DNA of 64,000 nt from Christensenella minuta (GCF_003628755.1 NZ_CP029256.1:1-64000); one strand, 5' to 3'. Shown: positions 44,693 through 53,876, numbered from the stretch's first letter. Notes: generated by a model from the letters alone, not told the origin. Numbers and translations are program-made.

Positions 44693-45112
44693 TTACTTTT
44701 GCAGCGCAACCGGGGAAAAAGTGCCTCCGCCAAGGCTGAATTCTTTCGTGCCCGACGCCCAAGCGGCAGGAACTTCAAACAGCAATACGGCCTGCACGTC
44801 GGTGCCGTTCGACTCAAACGCAAGCGCGGCGCAGGGATACTGCTGCCCGCCGTCCGTCACATAACACGGCTCCCCGTCTACGGGCATAAACGAACCCTGT
44901 GCGTCGTCAAGGTACTGGTCCGAGGTCTTGAGTATGATGGTGAGGAGCGTATTGCCGCTTCCCGCAGTCTTGCCGAGGGCCTGTTCACTCGTTTCGACCG
45001 ATACGACCTCATACCCGACGCCGGAGGTTTGGAAGGTCACCGCCTGCGCGCATGAGCACAGGACGACCGTAAATACCAGCAAAGCGCATACAATGGAAAT
45101 AAATTTTTTCAT
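44693..45112 (-). CDS. Small secreted lipoprotein, DUF4352-like
   Basis: The protein has 139 residues from ATG 45,112 after CGGAGGATCC. N-terminal MKKFISIVCALLVFTVVLCSC is a lipoprotein signal with LCSC. The mature part is beta-rich: GVGYEVVSVETSEQALGK, LLTIILKTSDQYLDDAQGSFMPVDGEPCYV, AVLLFEVPAAWASGTKEFSL. This order resembles DUF4352/TRF2-like Ig domains found in many lipoproteins of Gram-positives. It stands alone with the Dabb gene convergent. Ligand unknown. Confidence 0.7.
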   Translation of the reverse strand: MKKFISIVCALLVFTVVLCSCAQAVTFQTSGVGYEVVSVETSEQALGKTAGSGNTLLTIILKTSDQYLDDAQGSFMPVDGEPCYVTDGGQQYPCAALAFESNGTDVQAVLLFEVPAAWASGTKEFSLGGGTFSPVALQK

Positions 45113-45136
45113 GGATCCTCCGAAACTATATATCAA

Positions 45137-45633
45137 AAACGATATACTAAATGTTATATTATCTTTATGATATTACGAAAAGGACAGAAATGCAACCTTG
45201 TTTCGGCAGCCGCATGCGGCGCGTGGAATGTCGCGGATGCCGGTGCGCGTTTCCCATAGGGGGGAGCCGGTGTGTGGGGAGCGGTTTTCACCGGGTTCCG
45301 TTTCGCCTGCTGCCGGGGGAACGGGTCAATATCAAAAAAGCAAAAAAATATTAGAAAGCTTCTGAAAACGGCTTTGTTAAAGCAAAAACGAACTGGACTG
45401 TTACGAATAGTACGAAAATCCGGGGCCGTTCCAGGCCCAAAAAAGCGGTGTTTCCCGCGCTGCGGGTTCTCGCGGCAAGGCTGCGCCGGAGGAGTGGAAA
45501 TGGGACCGCCCAACCCGCTTTCGCGGGACCGGACGCGGCGGGAAAAGGGATATTTATCTTCCGGAAAACCTGGCCGCCGTAGAAAAACCCGCGCGCCGTG
45601 CCGTCTGCCTGCCGGGAAAATATTGAAAAAAAG
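45137..45633. other. GC-rich intergenic region without a convincing gene
   Basis: Frames here have erratic codon use and no good ribosome sites. Several GC-rich hairpins are visible (CCCGC-TTTC-GCGGG near 45,520; a CCCGCGCTGCGGG near 45,457). No T-tract accompanies them. Nothing recognisable. Confidence 0.5.
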
Positions 45634-45710
45634 TTGACGGGAAATGAGCGATTTGTTAATATTAGGTAGGATATTGCCGTGGAATGTGCGAATGTTCCAT
45701 GGCTTTTTTA
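45634..45710 (+). promoter_or_regulatory. purA promoter followed at once by a terminator-like hairpin
   Basis: TTGACG (45,634-45,639), 17-bp spacer, TAATAT (45,657-45,662). About eight bases after the expected start site, GCCGTGGAA (45,676-45,684) pairs with TTCCATGGC (45,695-45,703), then TTTTTT. purA starts 70 bases later. This looks like an attenuated leader. Confidence 0.6.
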
Positions 45711-45780
45711 TGTTCCGGCGGTGGAAGGACCCGGCCGGTGCGGTATCCTGAAATCTTGAAACATGTTAGGAGTGAACGAA

Positions 45781-47058
45781 ATGTCCGGTATCGTGGTATT
45801 CGGCGCCCAGTGGGGCGACGAAGGAAAGGGCAGGTTTGTAGATTATCTGGCTTCCAGGGCAGATATGGTGATTCGTTACCAGGGGGGCAACAATGCGGGC
45901 CATACGGTAGTTGCCGACGGTGTGACGTATAAGCTGCACCTGATTCCGTCAGGCATCCTTTCCAAGGGAAAGGCGTGCGTGATCGCCAATGGCGTAGTCA
46001 TCGACCCGTCGGCGCTCAGACGGGAGATTGATTACCTTGCGGAGCGCGGCGTATCGGTGGATAACCTCTATATCAGTGACAGGGCGCATATGATTATGCC
46101 TTATCACAGGGAGCTCGACTTGCTGAATGAAAAGAAACTCGGGGACTTCAAGATCGGCACCACAGGCAACGGTATCGGTCCCTGCTATATGGATAAGGTT
46201 GGACGTACAGGCCTTCGCATGTGCGACCTGATGGACGAGGAATCCTTCCCGGCCAAGCTCAAAAAGTGTGTAGACGATAAAAACGAGATCATCACCAAGG
46301 TATACGGCGGCGATCCGCTCGACTATGAAGCGGTTCTTGAGGAATGCAGGGCGCATGCGAACTATTTCCGGCCGTTCGTCTGCGATACGGTGTCCATGCT
46401 TCACGAATATAAGGAAGCGGGCAAAACGCTGCTTTTTGAAGGCGCACAGGGCATGCTGCTCGATATCGATTTCGGCACGTACCCTTACGTCACGTCCTCC
46501 CATCCGAATACGGGCGGCGTGTGCGCGGGCGCGGGCGTCGGTCCGCAGGTCATCACAGACGTGATCGGCGTGGTCAAGGCCTACACGACGCGCGTGGGCG
46601 AGGGACCGTTCGTAACGGAGCTTCTCGATGCGACAGGCGATGCGATCCGCGAAAAGGGCCACGAGTACGGCACGACGACGGGGCGTCCCCGCCGCTGCGG
46701 CTGGCTCGATCTCGTAATCGTCGATTTTGCGGCAAAAACAAGCGGTATTACCGGCTTTGCTGTATCCCGCATGGATACGCTCGGCGGTCTTGACAAAGTT
46801 TATGTTTGCACTGGATACGATATTGATGGTAAAATAATAGATACGTATCCGGCTTCGCTGGAAACGCTGGCGAAAGCCAAACCGGTCTATAAGGAATTCG
46901 ATGGCTGGACTTCAGACCTCTCGCAGATCCGCAAATATGAAGATTTGCCGGATGCGGCGAAAGCCTATATCGAGTTTATCGAACAGCAGACCGGCGTTCC
47001 GGTCGTGATGATCGGCGTGGGTGCGGGACGCGAGGAGTGCATCTTCCGCGGCCTGTAA
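45781..47058 (+). CDS. purA: Adenylosuccinate synthetase
   Basis: The protein has 425 residues from ATG 45,781 after TTAGGAGTGAACGAA. GAQWGDEGKGR is the GTP P-loop, YQGGNNAGHTV the IMP loop, GTTGNGIGPCYMDK and EGAQGMLLDIDFGTYPYVTSS further signatures. It forms adenylosuccinate from IMP, aspartate and GTP, the first step to AMP. It is preceded by its own promoter with a terminator-like hairpin. No purB in the window. Confidence 0.97.
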   Translation: MSGIVVFGAQWGDEGKGRFVDYLASRADMVIRYQGGNNAGHTVVADGVTYKLHLIPSGILSKGKACVIANGVVIDPSALRREIDYLAERGVSVDNLYISDRAHMIMPYHRELDLLNEKKLGDFKIGTTGNGIGPCYMDKVGRTGLRMCDLMDEESFPAKLKKCVDDKNEIITKVYGGDPLDYEAVLEECRAHANYFRPFVCDTVSMLHEYKEAGKTLLFEGAQGMLLDIDFGTYPYVTSSHPNTGGVCAGAGVGPQVITDVIGVVKAYTTRVGEGPFVTELLDATGDAIREKGHEYGTTTGRPRRCGWLDLVIVDFAAKTSGITGFAVSRMDTLGGLDKVYVCTGYDIDGKIIDTYPASLETLAKAKPVYKEFDGWTSDLSQIRKYEDLPDAAKAYIEFIEQQTGVPVVMIGVGAGREECIFRGL

Positions 47059-47079
47059 AATGAATAATGTGTTCAAAGT

Positions 47080-47353
47080 TTGCCGTACTAGACGGGGAGT
47101 TAGCGGTGTCCTGTAACCCGCAAGCCGCTATAGCGGGGTTGAATCCCGCGCGGAGGGTCTTCCCGGCAGGGTATGGAGTACGCCTATCGGTGTTGATGAA
47201 TGGGTCCTGTGCAATGCTGCGCTGTGAACCCTGTCAGGTCCTGACGGAAGCAGCAGTAAGCAGATTGCAGTGTGTGCCGCAGGTCCGCCTGTTCTGAGCC
47301 GATGGCGTAATTTCCTCCTGTGGGGTAAGATTCGATGCGCGGTGTACGGCTTC
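47080..47353 (+). ncRNA. ffs: Signal recognition particle RNA (large, Alu-containing)
   Basis: The 5' end TGCCGTACTAGACGGGGAGT and 3' GGTGTACGGC pair (GCCGTAC 47,082-47,088 with GTACGGC 47,344-47,350). CTGTCAGGTCCTGACGGAAGCAGC (seen at about 47,234-47,260) is the S-domain with its GGAA tetraloop and the asymmetric loop bound by Ffh. GGGGAGTTAGC plus GTAACCCGC belong to the Alu domain. At roughly 270 nt it equals the Bacillus scRNA type. It targets membrane proteins with Ffh. A terminator follows. The exact ends are approximate. Confidence 0.92.
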
Positions 47354-47363
47354 TAATTTATAA

Positions 47364-47396
47364 AAGAGAGACAGTATGCCTGTCTTTCTTTTTTTA
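47364..47396 (+). terminator. Terminator of the SRP RNA
   Basis: AGACAG and CTGTCT pair around TATGC, followed by TTCTTTTTTT. Confidence 0.8.
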
Positions 47397-47461
47397 AACG
47401 GAGCCTGCCGGACGGTTTGGGCCGGTAAAAAATGCGTACCATAAAGCGAGAGGTGATTTTG

Positions 47462-48085
47462 ATGAAGGTTTTACTGGTGAATGGAAGCCCCAAAGAACAT
47501 GGCTGTACCTATACGGCCCTGCGCGAGGTGGAAAAAACGCTCAACGCCCATAAGGTCGGGACGGAGCTGCTCTATTTGGGCAGGAAGCCGGTCGCGGGCT
47601 GCATCGATTGCTCATCCTGCCGGAAGACGGGCAAATGCGTGTTCGACGATCCGGTCAACGATATCATCGCGCGGATCGACACCATCGATGCCCTCGTGGT
47701 CGGGTCGCCCGTATATTATTCCGGGCCGAGCGGCCAGGTTACGGCGTTCCTTGACCGGTTGTTCTATGCCGCCGGGGAACGGAGAATGAAGGGCAAGCTC
47801 GGCGCGGCAATCGTTTCCTGCCGCCGCGGGGGAGCGACGGCCGCCTTTGACCGGCTGAATAAGTATTTCAGCATCAGCAGCATGCCCATAGTAACCTCGC
47901 AGTATTGGAACCAGGTGCATGGGGTTACGCCCGAGGACGTGATGCGTGACGAGGAGGGCCTGCAAACGATGCGCACCCTCGCGGAAAATATGGCGTGGCT
48001 TTTGGGATGTATCGAGGCGGGCAGGAAGGAAGGCGTTCCCGCGCCGCGCTATGAGCCGCGGGTCATGACGAATTTTATCCGGTAA
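47462..48085 (+). CDS. Flavodoxin-fold NAD(P)H-dependent FMN reductase-like protein
   Basis: The protein has 207 residues from ATG 47,462 after GAGAGGTGATTTTG. MKVLLVNGSPKEHGCTYTAL is the FMN phosphate loop. CIDCSSCRKTGKCVFDD adds a Cys cluster as in iron-sulfur flavoproteins and FMN reductases of anaerobes. VVGSPVYYSGPSGQVTAFLDRLF lies next to the flavin. It should carry out two-electron transfer in the cytosol, perhaps protecting from oxidants. Monocistronic, ending at a strong terminator. Whether the cysteines bind a cluster cannot be said. Confidence 0.85.
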   Translation: MKVLLVNGSPKEHGCTYTALREVEKTLNAHKVGTELLYLGRKPVAGCIDCSSCRKTGKCVFDDPVNDIIARIDTIDALVVGSPVYYSGPSGQVTAFLDRLFYAAGERRMKGKLGAAIVSCRRGGATAAFDRLNKYFSISSMPIVTSQYWNQVHGVTPEDVMRDEEGLQTMRTLAENMAWLLGCIEAGRKEGVPAPRYEPRVMTNFIR

Positions 48086-48101
48086 ATTATAGGAAATGGG
48101 C

Positions 48102-48138
48102 AAAAACCATCAGTGGATAAACTGATGGTTTTTGTTTT
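48102..48138 (+). terminator. Terminator of the flavoprotein gene
   Basis: AAAAACCATCAG (48,102-48,113) pairs with CTGATGGTTTTT (48,122-48,133), then GTTTT. Confidence 0.88.
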
Positions 48139-48175
48139 AAAAACGGATAAAATAGGATACCGGAATAGTATTAAT

Positions 48176-48204
48176 TTGCCTTTTCGAAAAAGCCTATTTA
48201 TAAT
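48176..48204 (+). promoter_or_regulatory. Promoter of the SBP-GGDEF-EAL gene
   Basis: TTGCCT (48,176-48,181), 17-bp spacer, TATAAT (48,199-48,204). Confidence 0.7.
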
Positions 48205-48256
48205 AAGAGAGTGCGCTGAATATTCAATCTATAAAAGCGAAGGCGGAGGAAACCCT

Positions 48257-51136
48257 ATGACGCGGTGCAGGCAAATATTTTGTTGTATGATCGCCGTGCT
48301 TCTGGTCTTCGCATTTTCCCCGCTTCCGGCCCATGCGCAGAAAGAAAAAATCCGCGTGGGCTATTATGAAGACGGCGACTATATGAGCCTCAATGAAAAT
48401 GGGGAATACGCCGGGTTCAATATCGAGTATCTTGAAAAAATTGCCCGGTATACGGACTGGGAATACGAAATAGTCGACTGCCGGAGCTGGGACAATACGC
48501 TGCAAATGCTGAAGGATGGGAAAATCGACCTGCTTCCGGCGGTCTACTATACGGAAGAACGGGCGCGGGAGCTATTGCTTTCCAACCTTAAAATGTGCGA
48601 TATATATTCTACCCTGAACGTACGGGCAGATGACGACCGTTACCACTATGAAGATTTTGAGTCGTTCGGCGGCATGAAGGTCGGCGTTATCAAAAACAGC
48701 GTGGACGCGGCGAATTTTGGAAAATATTGTGAGGGCAACGGCATCGAACTGGAGATCATACCCTATGAAGAGACGGGGGAACTGCTTGGAGCGCTCGCGG
48801 ACGGCACGCTTGACGGCGTGGCGATTACGCACCTTGGAAAAAACAGCACGTTCCGAAGCGTTGCACAGTTTTCGCCCGAGCCGCTTTACATTGCGCTTGC
48901 GCCGGGAAGGGAGCGTTTGCTTCGCGAACTCAACCAGGCGCAGTCCCAACTGAAATTGCGCGACCCTTACTATGAAGCAGAGCTTTACGATAAATATTTT
49001 TCCGTCAGTATACACCAGCAGCCGGCGTTTACTGCGGAAGAACAGGAATTTATCGACCATGCGGATAAAATCAAAGCGGTTTACGGTACAGCCGATATGC
49101 CCATTGAATTCAATGACCCGGAAACGGGAGAGTTCGCCGGGATTGCAAGAGAGCTGTTTCAGTCCATTGAGAACCAGACCGGGCTGGAGTTCGAGTTTAT
49201 TCCCGCCGCCACGCGCGCGGAGGCTTTCGGAAAGATAAAAAACGGCGAAGCGGACGTGATTTGCAGCGTTGTGGACGATTACCTGTGGGCGCGGGAACAT
49301 GGGCTTGACATGACGGGTTCTTATCTGAGGTCTCCGCTTGTTGCCGTTACCACCAAGCATGGAAACGGGGAAATCATTGCATTGCCGGAGGGATATTGGT
49401 TTTCCCGGGAAATTGCAAAAGATAATCCCGGCAGAACGATCAAGTATTATGTTACCTTTGAGAACTGTTTTGACGCATTGCTCAGCGGACAGGCAGACGT
49501 CACGTTTACAGATACCTATGTTGCAGACTATCTGCTGTCCGACATCAGGTACGAACAATTTTCCGTGGTCACGCTGTCCGGCTATGTTGAGGAGATCAGC
49601 ATTGGGGTTTCCAAATCGGCGGACCCCAGGCTTTTTGCAATTCTTGACCGGTGTGTACAATATACGTCTACGGAAGCCATCGACGAAATAGTGCTTCAGA
49701 ACTCGGTCGTGCGCCAGGAGATCACCCTCGATTATTTGATCCACAGGTATCCCGCCGCCACCATTGGCATTGTGGTGCTTGTTTTTGCGGCCGTGACCGG
49801 CGTGCTGGGGTATATTCTGAGGACGAAATCCAAAAACAATAAAACGATCCGCGATCTTTTATACCGGGACCGGCTCACAGGTGCCGGAAATTTGAACCAG
49901 TTCCGTATGGACGCGGAAAAAGTAATGGAGGAAAAGACGCGCGGCGAGTATGCCGTCGTATCTGCGGATATCGAACAATTTAAAGCTATCAACGATGCGT
50001 TTGGATTTACGGAAGGAGATGAAGTGCTCCGGTCGCTGGCCGCTGTCCTGGAAAGGAGCGTAACGGAAGAGGAATGCTATGCGCGCGTTTCTGCAGACCG
50101 GTTTGTGCTTTTGTTGCGGTATGGCGGATGGGAAGAATTGGCCGCGCGCACGGCAAGCATCGGCCGGGAAATGGAAGAATGGGCCGAAAATACGAAACGT
50201 CCTTATTCCATCAGCATGATCTTTGGCGTATATATCGTGCAGGATGCGGAAAAATTCGAGACCTCGCTGGCGATGGACTTTGCGAATTATGCGCGCTGGC
50301 ATGCGAAAACAACGCGCGCAGCGCAGACGGTTTTGTATGACGAAACGATGCGTAGGGAAGAACTGCGCCAGAGGCATTTATCCGATATTATGAAAGGGGC
50401 GCTGAAGAACGGCGAATTTGTACCTTACTACCAGCCCAAGGTGAATATGTGCACAGGAGACACTGTCGGAGCGGAAGCGCTTGTACGCTGGATCAGGCCG
50501 GACGGGGAAATGCAAATGCCAGGCTCTTTTCTTCCCTTCTTTGAACAAAATGGATTTATCGTGGAAATCGACCTGCACATCTTTGAGGAAACCTGCCGGC
50601 TTATGAAGGAATGGGCGGACAGCGGAATTGCCGTCAAAACGGTTTCCTGCAACTTTTCGCGGCGCCATTTCAAGAATCCTTCGTTTGCCCGGCAGCTGGC
50701 GGGAATTGCCGACCGCTTTGGCGTTCCTCACGGTTTGCTGGAAGTCGAGATCACCGAAAGTATCGTCATGGAAGATATCTATTCCGTACGGAAATGCTTT
50801 GGGCAGCTCAAGGAGCTGGGGTTCAAGCTTGCCATCGATGACTTTGGGGCGGGCTATTCCTCGCTGGGCCTGCTTGAGCAGCTTGATGTGGATGTTATTA
50901 AGCTTGACCGCAGCTTCATCCGTTCGGAATCGAAGAAAATAAAAGAGGAGATTGTTGTGCGCGGAGTTGTTGCGATAGCTAGCGAACTGGGCATGGAAAT
51001 TGTCTGCGAGGGAGTGGAAACAAAAGAGCAGGCAGATATGCTGGTACGGGTCGGCTGCCTGATCGCACAGGGCTTCTATTACGCCCGCCCGATGCCTGCA
51101 GGCGAATTCAGGAAGCGTCTTCACGGCGCGCAGTAA
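48257..51136 (+). CDS. Solute-sensing c-di-GMP phosphodiesterase (SBP_bac_3 x2, degenerate GGDEF, EAL)
   Basis: The protein has 959 residues from ATG 48,257 after GGCGGAGGAAACCC. Signal peptide to about 27 (ending PAHAQ). Two outer family-3 solute-binding domains: about 29-255 (KIRVGYYEDGDYMSLNENG) and 265-495 (KIKAVYGTADMPIEFNDP). A membrane helix at about 500-522. Inside, a GGDEF domain whose signature is SADRF, so cyclase activity is lost. The EAL domain is intact: EALVRW (Glu740), NFSRRHF, EITES, IDDFGAG, IKLD, EGVETKEQ, AQGFYYARP. Ligand binding outside probably sets c-di-GMP hydrolysis inside. Ligands are likely amino acids by family. Confidence 0.93.
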   Translation: MTRCRQIFCCMIAVLLVFAFSPLPAHAQKEKIRVGYYEDGDYMSLNENGEYAGFNIEYLEKIARYTDWEYEIVDCRSWDNTLQMLKDGKIDLLPAVYYTEERARELLLSNLKMCDIYSTLNVRADDDRYHYEDFESFGGMKVGVIKNSVDAANFGKYCEGNGIELEIIPYEETGELLGALADGTLDGVAITHLGKNSTFRSVAQFSPEPLYIALAPGRERLLRELNQAQSQLKLRDPYYEAELYDKYFSVSIHQQPAFTAEEQEFIDHADKIKAVYGTADMPIEFNDPETGEFAGIARELFQSIENQTGLEFEFIPAATRAEAFGKIKNGEADVICSVVDDYLWAREHGLDMTGSYLRSPLVAVTTKHGNGEIIALPEGYWFSREIAKDNPGRTIKYYVTFENCFDALLSGQADVTFTDTYVADYLLSDIRYEQFSVVTLSGYVEEISIGVSKSADPRLFAILDRCVQYTSTEAIDEIVLQNSVVRQEITLDYLIHRYPAATIGIVVLVFAAVTGVLGYILRTKSKNNKTIRDLLYRDRLTGAGNLNQFRMDAEKVMEEKTRGEYAVVSADIEQFKAINDAFGFTEGDEVLRSLAAVLERSVTEEECYARVSADRFVLLLRYGGWEELAARTASIGREMEEWAENTKRPYSISMIFGVYIVQDAEKFETSLAMDFANYARWHAKTTRAAQTVLYDETMRREELRQRHLSDIMKGALKNGEFVPYYQPKVNMCTGDTVGAEALVRWIRPDGEMQMPGSFLPFFEQNGFIVEIDLHIFEETCRLMKEWADSGIAVKTVSCNFSRRHFKNPSFARQLAGIADRFGVPHGLLEVEITESIVMEDIYSVRKCFGQLKELGFKLAIDDFGAGYSSLGLLEQLDVDVIKLDRSFIRSESKKIKEEIVVRGVVAIASELGMEIVCEGVETKEQADMLVRVGCLIAQGFYYARPMPAGEFRKRLHGAQ

Positions 51137-51151
51137 AACAAAATAAGATCG

Positions 51152-51193
51152 AAAGGGCCGCCTGTTCCGATGGGGAACCGTACGGCCCTTTTC
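51152..51193 (+). terminator. Terminator after the SBP-GGDEF-EAL gene
   Basis: AAAGGGCCG (51,152-51,160) pairs with CGGCCCTTT (51,183-51,191), with an inner GTTCC/GGAAC stem. Confidence 0.85.
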
Positions 51194-51233
51194 CGTTGCG
51201 CCGTTTCTTTCCGCAGGCGCGATTGTTTCTGGC

Positions 51234-51965
51234 TTACTTCTTTTCCGCCGATACCAGCAGCATCATAGGCCGCCGCAGCTCGTCCCTCATACCGGGGATA
51301 TCGAGCATCCCGGGGGCCGGCCCGGGTTCCGCAAGTCCGGTGAGCTTGAAGCCTGTCAGAAGGAGCGTATTCACATAGGTCGTGAGCGTCCTGTGGTATT
51401 TAAGGATCGGTTCGCCCAGAAAGCTTGCATCGCGCCTGCCCTCGGTAAAATAATGGTCCACGGGCCAGTGTAGGATGCTCCCGTCCCCGCCGTAATACCA
51501 GTCTTCCGTTCCCTGTGCCGTGAAGACGGGGTGCTCCACCGAAAATACGAACGTTCCGCCCGGGGCAAGCATCTGGCGGACTTTTTCACAAATATCGCCG
51601 AAGGATTCCACATAATGGAACGCAAGGGAACTTAAAACCACGTCAAAGGATGAGGGAAGAAACTCCACATCCTCGATGGGCAGACGAAGATACGTGATCT
51701 TTTCCGAGCCGTTTTCCTTGCGGGCACGTTCCAGCATATTTGCGGAAATATCTACTCCCACAGCGGTTGCCGCGCCCTTTTCGACCGCGTATGCACAGTG
51801 CCAGCCGAAGCCGCAGCCAAGGTCCAGTACCCGTTTTCCCTCAAAGGAAGGGAGCATTTTTTTGAGCGTGTGCCATTCACCCGCGCCGGCGAGGCCTTTC
51901 ACCGAACGGTCCATTTGACTGTATTTATCAAAAAAGCTTTTGTCATCGTATTTATTTTCTTTCAT
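51234..51965 (-). CDS. Class I SAM-dependent methyltransferase
   Basis: The protein has 243 residues from ATG 51,965 after AGGAGCGGCAGGG; an ATG at 51,995 is possible. Motif I VLDLGCGFGWHCAYA, then VGVDISANMLERA, and FDVVLSSLAFHYVE place it in the Methyltransf_11/UbiE-like group. DWYYGGDGSILHWPVDHYF is typical of small-molecule methyltransferases of this branch. The substrate is not visible. It is cytosolic. It is the last gene of a - strand group whose other members are a FUSC-like protein and an exporter, with 62-base gaps. Confidence 0.88.
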   Translation of the reverse strand: MKENKYDDKSFFDKYSQMDRSVKGLAGAGEWHTLKKMLPSFEGKRVLDLGCGFGWHCAYAVEKGAATAVGVDISANMLERARKENGSEKITYLRLPIEDVEFLPSSFDVVLSSLAFHYVESFGDICEKVRQMLAPGGTFVFSVEHPVFTAQGTEDWYYGGDGSILHWPVDHYFTEGRRDASFLGEPILKYHRTLTTYVNTLLLTGFKLTGLAEPGPAPGMLDIPGMRDELRRPMMLLVSAEKK

Positions 51966-52026
51966 CCCTGCCGCTCCTTGTGCGATAGTTGTCATTGTAC
52001 GCGCCGGAGAGAGGAAAAGCAATCCC

Positions 52027-52545
52027 TTATTTGCCTTCCGGCGGTTCAGGAACGTTTTTCGGCCTGGGGTTGAAAAAGAAGCGGTTCACCGGCAGAGCGA
52101 TCAATACGCCGATGATCGTTTCAATCATGCGCTCAAAGACGTAAGGCAGCGTGTCGAGGGTAGACCCCGCATGCAGGAAAACGATCACGGAAAAGATTAC
52201 GCAGCTTGGCGCGACGGAATCCTTGATGCGCAGCACATTGCATACAAAGATCAGCGCGAGCATCAGCAAAGGAAAAAGAATGATAAACCAGAAATCCCGG
52301 TAATGCGGAATTACCGCCGCCAGCTCAAGCGCGATAAAGCTGAAGACGGAACCCATAATCGTGCCGAGGATGCGGTGCAGGCCGATCTGTTTGGATTTAT
52401 CATAGGTCGGCTGGATACACAATATCGCTGCGATCACCGCGTAAAGCGCGGTTGGCCTCTGCGTGATAAAGCCAAGCAGCAAACAGAAAAATACCGCGAT
52501 CACGGTCTTAAGGGCGCGCTGGCCGGGCCGGTAAGTCAAATCCAT
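52027..52545 (-). CDS. FUSC/aromatic acid exporter-like membrane protein
   Basis: The protein has 172 residues from ATG 52,545 after GAGGTGATTGCC. N-terminal RPGQRALKTVIAVFFCLLLGF is the FUSC/ArAE family start. Four or five helices follow: RPTALYAVIAAILCIQPTY, GTIMGSVFSFIALELAAVI, FWFIILFPLLMLALIFVCN, and CVIFSVIVFLHAG. It has only the membrane half; long E. coli AaeB types also have a soluble half. It probably exports aromatic or amphipathic acids, or modifies envelope stress. Adjacent to a Mef-like exporter. Confidence 0.75.
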   Translation of the reverse strand: MDLTYRPGQRALKTVIAVFFCLLLGFITQRPTALYAVIAAILCIQPTYDKSKQIGLHRILGTIMGSVFSFIALELAAVIPHYRDFWFIILFPLLMLALIFVCNVLRIKDSVAPSCVIFSVIVFLHAGSTLDTLPYVFERMIETIIGVLIALPVNRFFFNPRPKNVPEPPEGK

Positions 52546-52565
52546 CAGGCAATCACCTCGAATCA

Positions 52566-52584
52566 TAAGCCGCCTTAGGCGGGC
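52566..52584 (-). repeat. Small hairpin between the FUSC and exporter genes
   Basis: GCCGCC and GGCGGGC pair around TTA in the 38-base gap. No T-run follows on either strand. Confidence 0.4.
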
Positions 52585-52628
52585 ACACAATATTATTACA
52601 GCTTATTCCAATGCCGTAAACGGAGACT

Positions 52629-53876
52629 TTAATCCGTAATCAGCCCGCTTTTGAAGTGTTTGTTGAAGAATACCGCCACACCGGTAAGCGCGCCGCAAAT
52701 GCCGGTAATCAGCATCAGCGTCTCGATACGGATCTGGTCCGAGATCGGCCCAAAGAAAACCATCCCCAAGGGGACCATAGACGTCATAACGATCTGCGCC
52801 AGGCTGAACACACGGCCTTGCATATTGGGGTCCACCTGCTCTTGCAGGAGGACCATGGACGGCGTGGTAAAAAGCGGCACCGTGCTCCCGGTCAGCACCA
52901 TCAGCACAAGGAAGGTGATAAAACCGGGCAGAATACCGACCAGGGCCGTAAGGATGCCAAACAGGATACAGCACAGCGCGATGGTATGCATACGGTTTTT
53001 GAATCCTCCCCATAAAGAGATCACGATTCCCCCGAGCACGCCGCCGGCGGCAAATGAGATTTCCATCGCGGAAAGCCGCCAATATTCATCGCCAAAGGTG
53101 CGCGCCACCATCAGCGGCGTTAGCTGCGAGGCCGGGACGATGAGGAAAAAGAACAGTGCGTAAAAGAGAAAATAGGAACGGAAAAAGCCGCTCCCAAGGA
53201 CATATTTAAGTCCCGCCTTGAGGTCTCCCAAATAGCCGCCTTTTTGCTTCAGCTTCGCTTTTTCGTGCAGCGGGACCTTCAGCAGGATCATGATTACAAT
53301 AGCGGCCGCCGCTGTGGAAACGTCGATAAAGAATGTGTATTCCAGTTCCGTGAACGAAAGCAGGGCCCCCGCCGCTGCGGGCGAAAGGATGAACATGACG
53401 GACTGCAGGCTGCCGTTGATGCCGCCGATCCGCGTGAGCTTGTCCGCAGGGACGATCTGCGGCAGCATAGCGTTCACCGCCGGGGTCTGTATTCCGGTAC
53501 CCAGGGAACGGATGCCGGAAACGAGAAACACCATCCACAGGTCGTCGTGCCCGGACAGGAAAAAGAGCGCGAGGATAAACGTCGCCGTAGCCACGAGCGC
53601 GTCCGCGCCGATAATCAGCAGCTTGCGGCTTGCACGGTCGGCCCATACGCCCGAAAACAGAGAGATCACGATCTGAGGTGCGAATCCGCAGATGGACGCA
53701 ATGGTCATAATGCCGCCCGATTGCGTGGACAGCGTAATATACCAGATGATTGCGAATTGTACCAGGGAAGAGCCGAACAGCGAGACCGTCTGCCCTGATA
53801 AAAATAAAACCGTTTTACGCTTCCAGTGTTTAAACGTGCCGGGAGAAAGTCCGCGAGCCAATGCATTACCCTCCAT
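52629..53876 (-). CDS. MFS exporter, macrolide-efflux (Mef)-like
   Basis: The protein has 415 residues from ATG 53,876 after AAAGGAGGACGCT. Twelve helices expected. KTVLFLSGQTVSLFGSSLVQFAIIWYI, GVWADRASRKLLIIGADALVA and GIQTPAVNAMLPQIVP match the MFS_3/Mef group (enterobactin and macrolide exporters). A cytosolic loop near 195-215 is Lys-rich. The gene is divergent from a PadR regulator; the palindrome in its promoter is a likely operator. Substrate not proven; Mef-like genes often give drug tolerance. Confidence 0.87.
   Translation of the reverse strand: MEGNALARGLSPGTFKHWKRKTVLFLSGQTVSLFGSSLVQFAIIWYITLSTQSGGIMTIASICGFAPQIVISLFSGVWADRASRKLLIIGADALVATATFILALFFLSGHDDLWMVFLVSGIRSLGTGIQTPAVNAMLPQIVPADKLTRIGGINGSLQSVMFILSPAAAGALLSFTELEYTFFIDVSTAAAAIVIMILLKVPLHEKAKLKQKGGYLGDLKAGLKYVLGSGFFRSYFLFYALFFFLIVPASQLTPLMVARTFGDEYWRLSAMEISFAAGGVLGGIVISLWGGFKNRMHTIALCCILFGILTALVGILPGFITFLVLMVLTGSTVPLFTTPSMVLLQEQVDPNMQGRVFSLAQIVMTSMVPLGMVFFGPISDQIRIETLMLITGICGALTGVAVFFNKHFKSGLITD

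Noticed and set aside
45151-45637. Overlapping frames before purA
   Set aside because: Erratic composition, no site, and both strands open equally, as expected for GC-rich non-coding DNA.
47067-47297. 76-codon open frame in the SRP RNA region
   Set aside because: It lies inside a recognisable SRP RNA with paired ends and the GGAA loop; no ribosome site.
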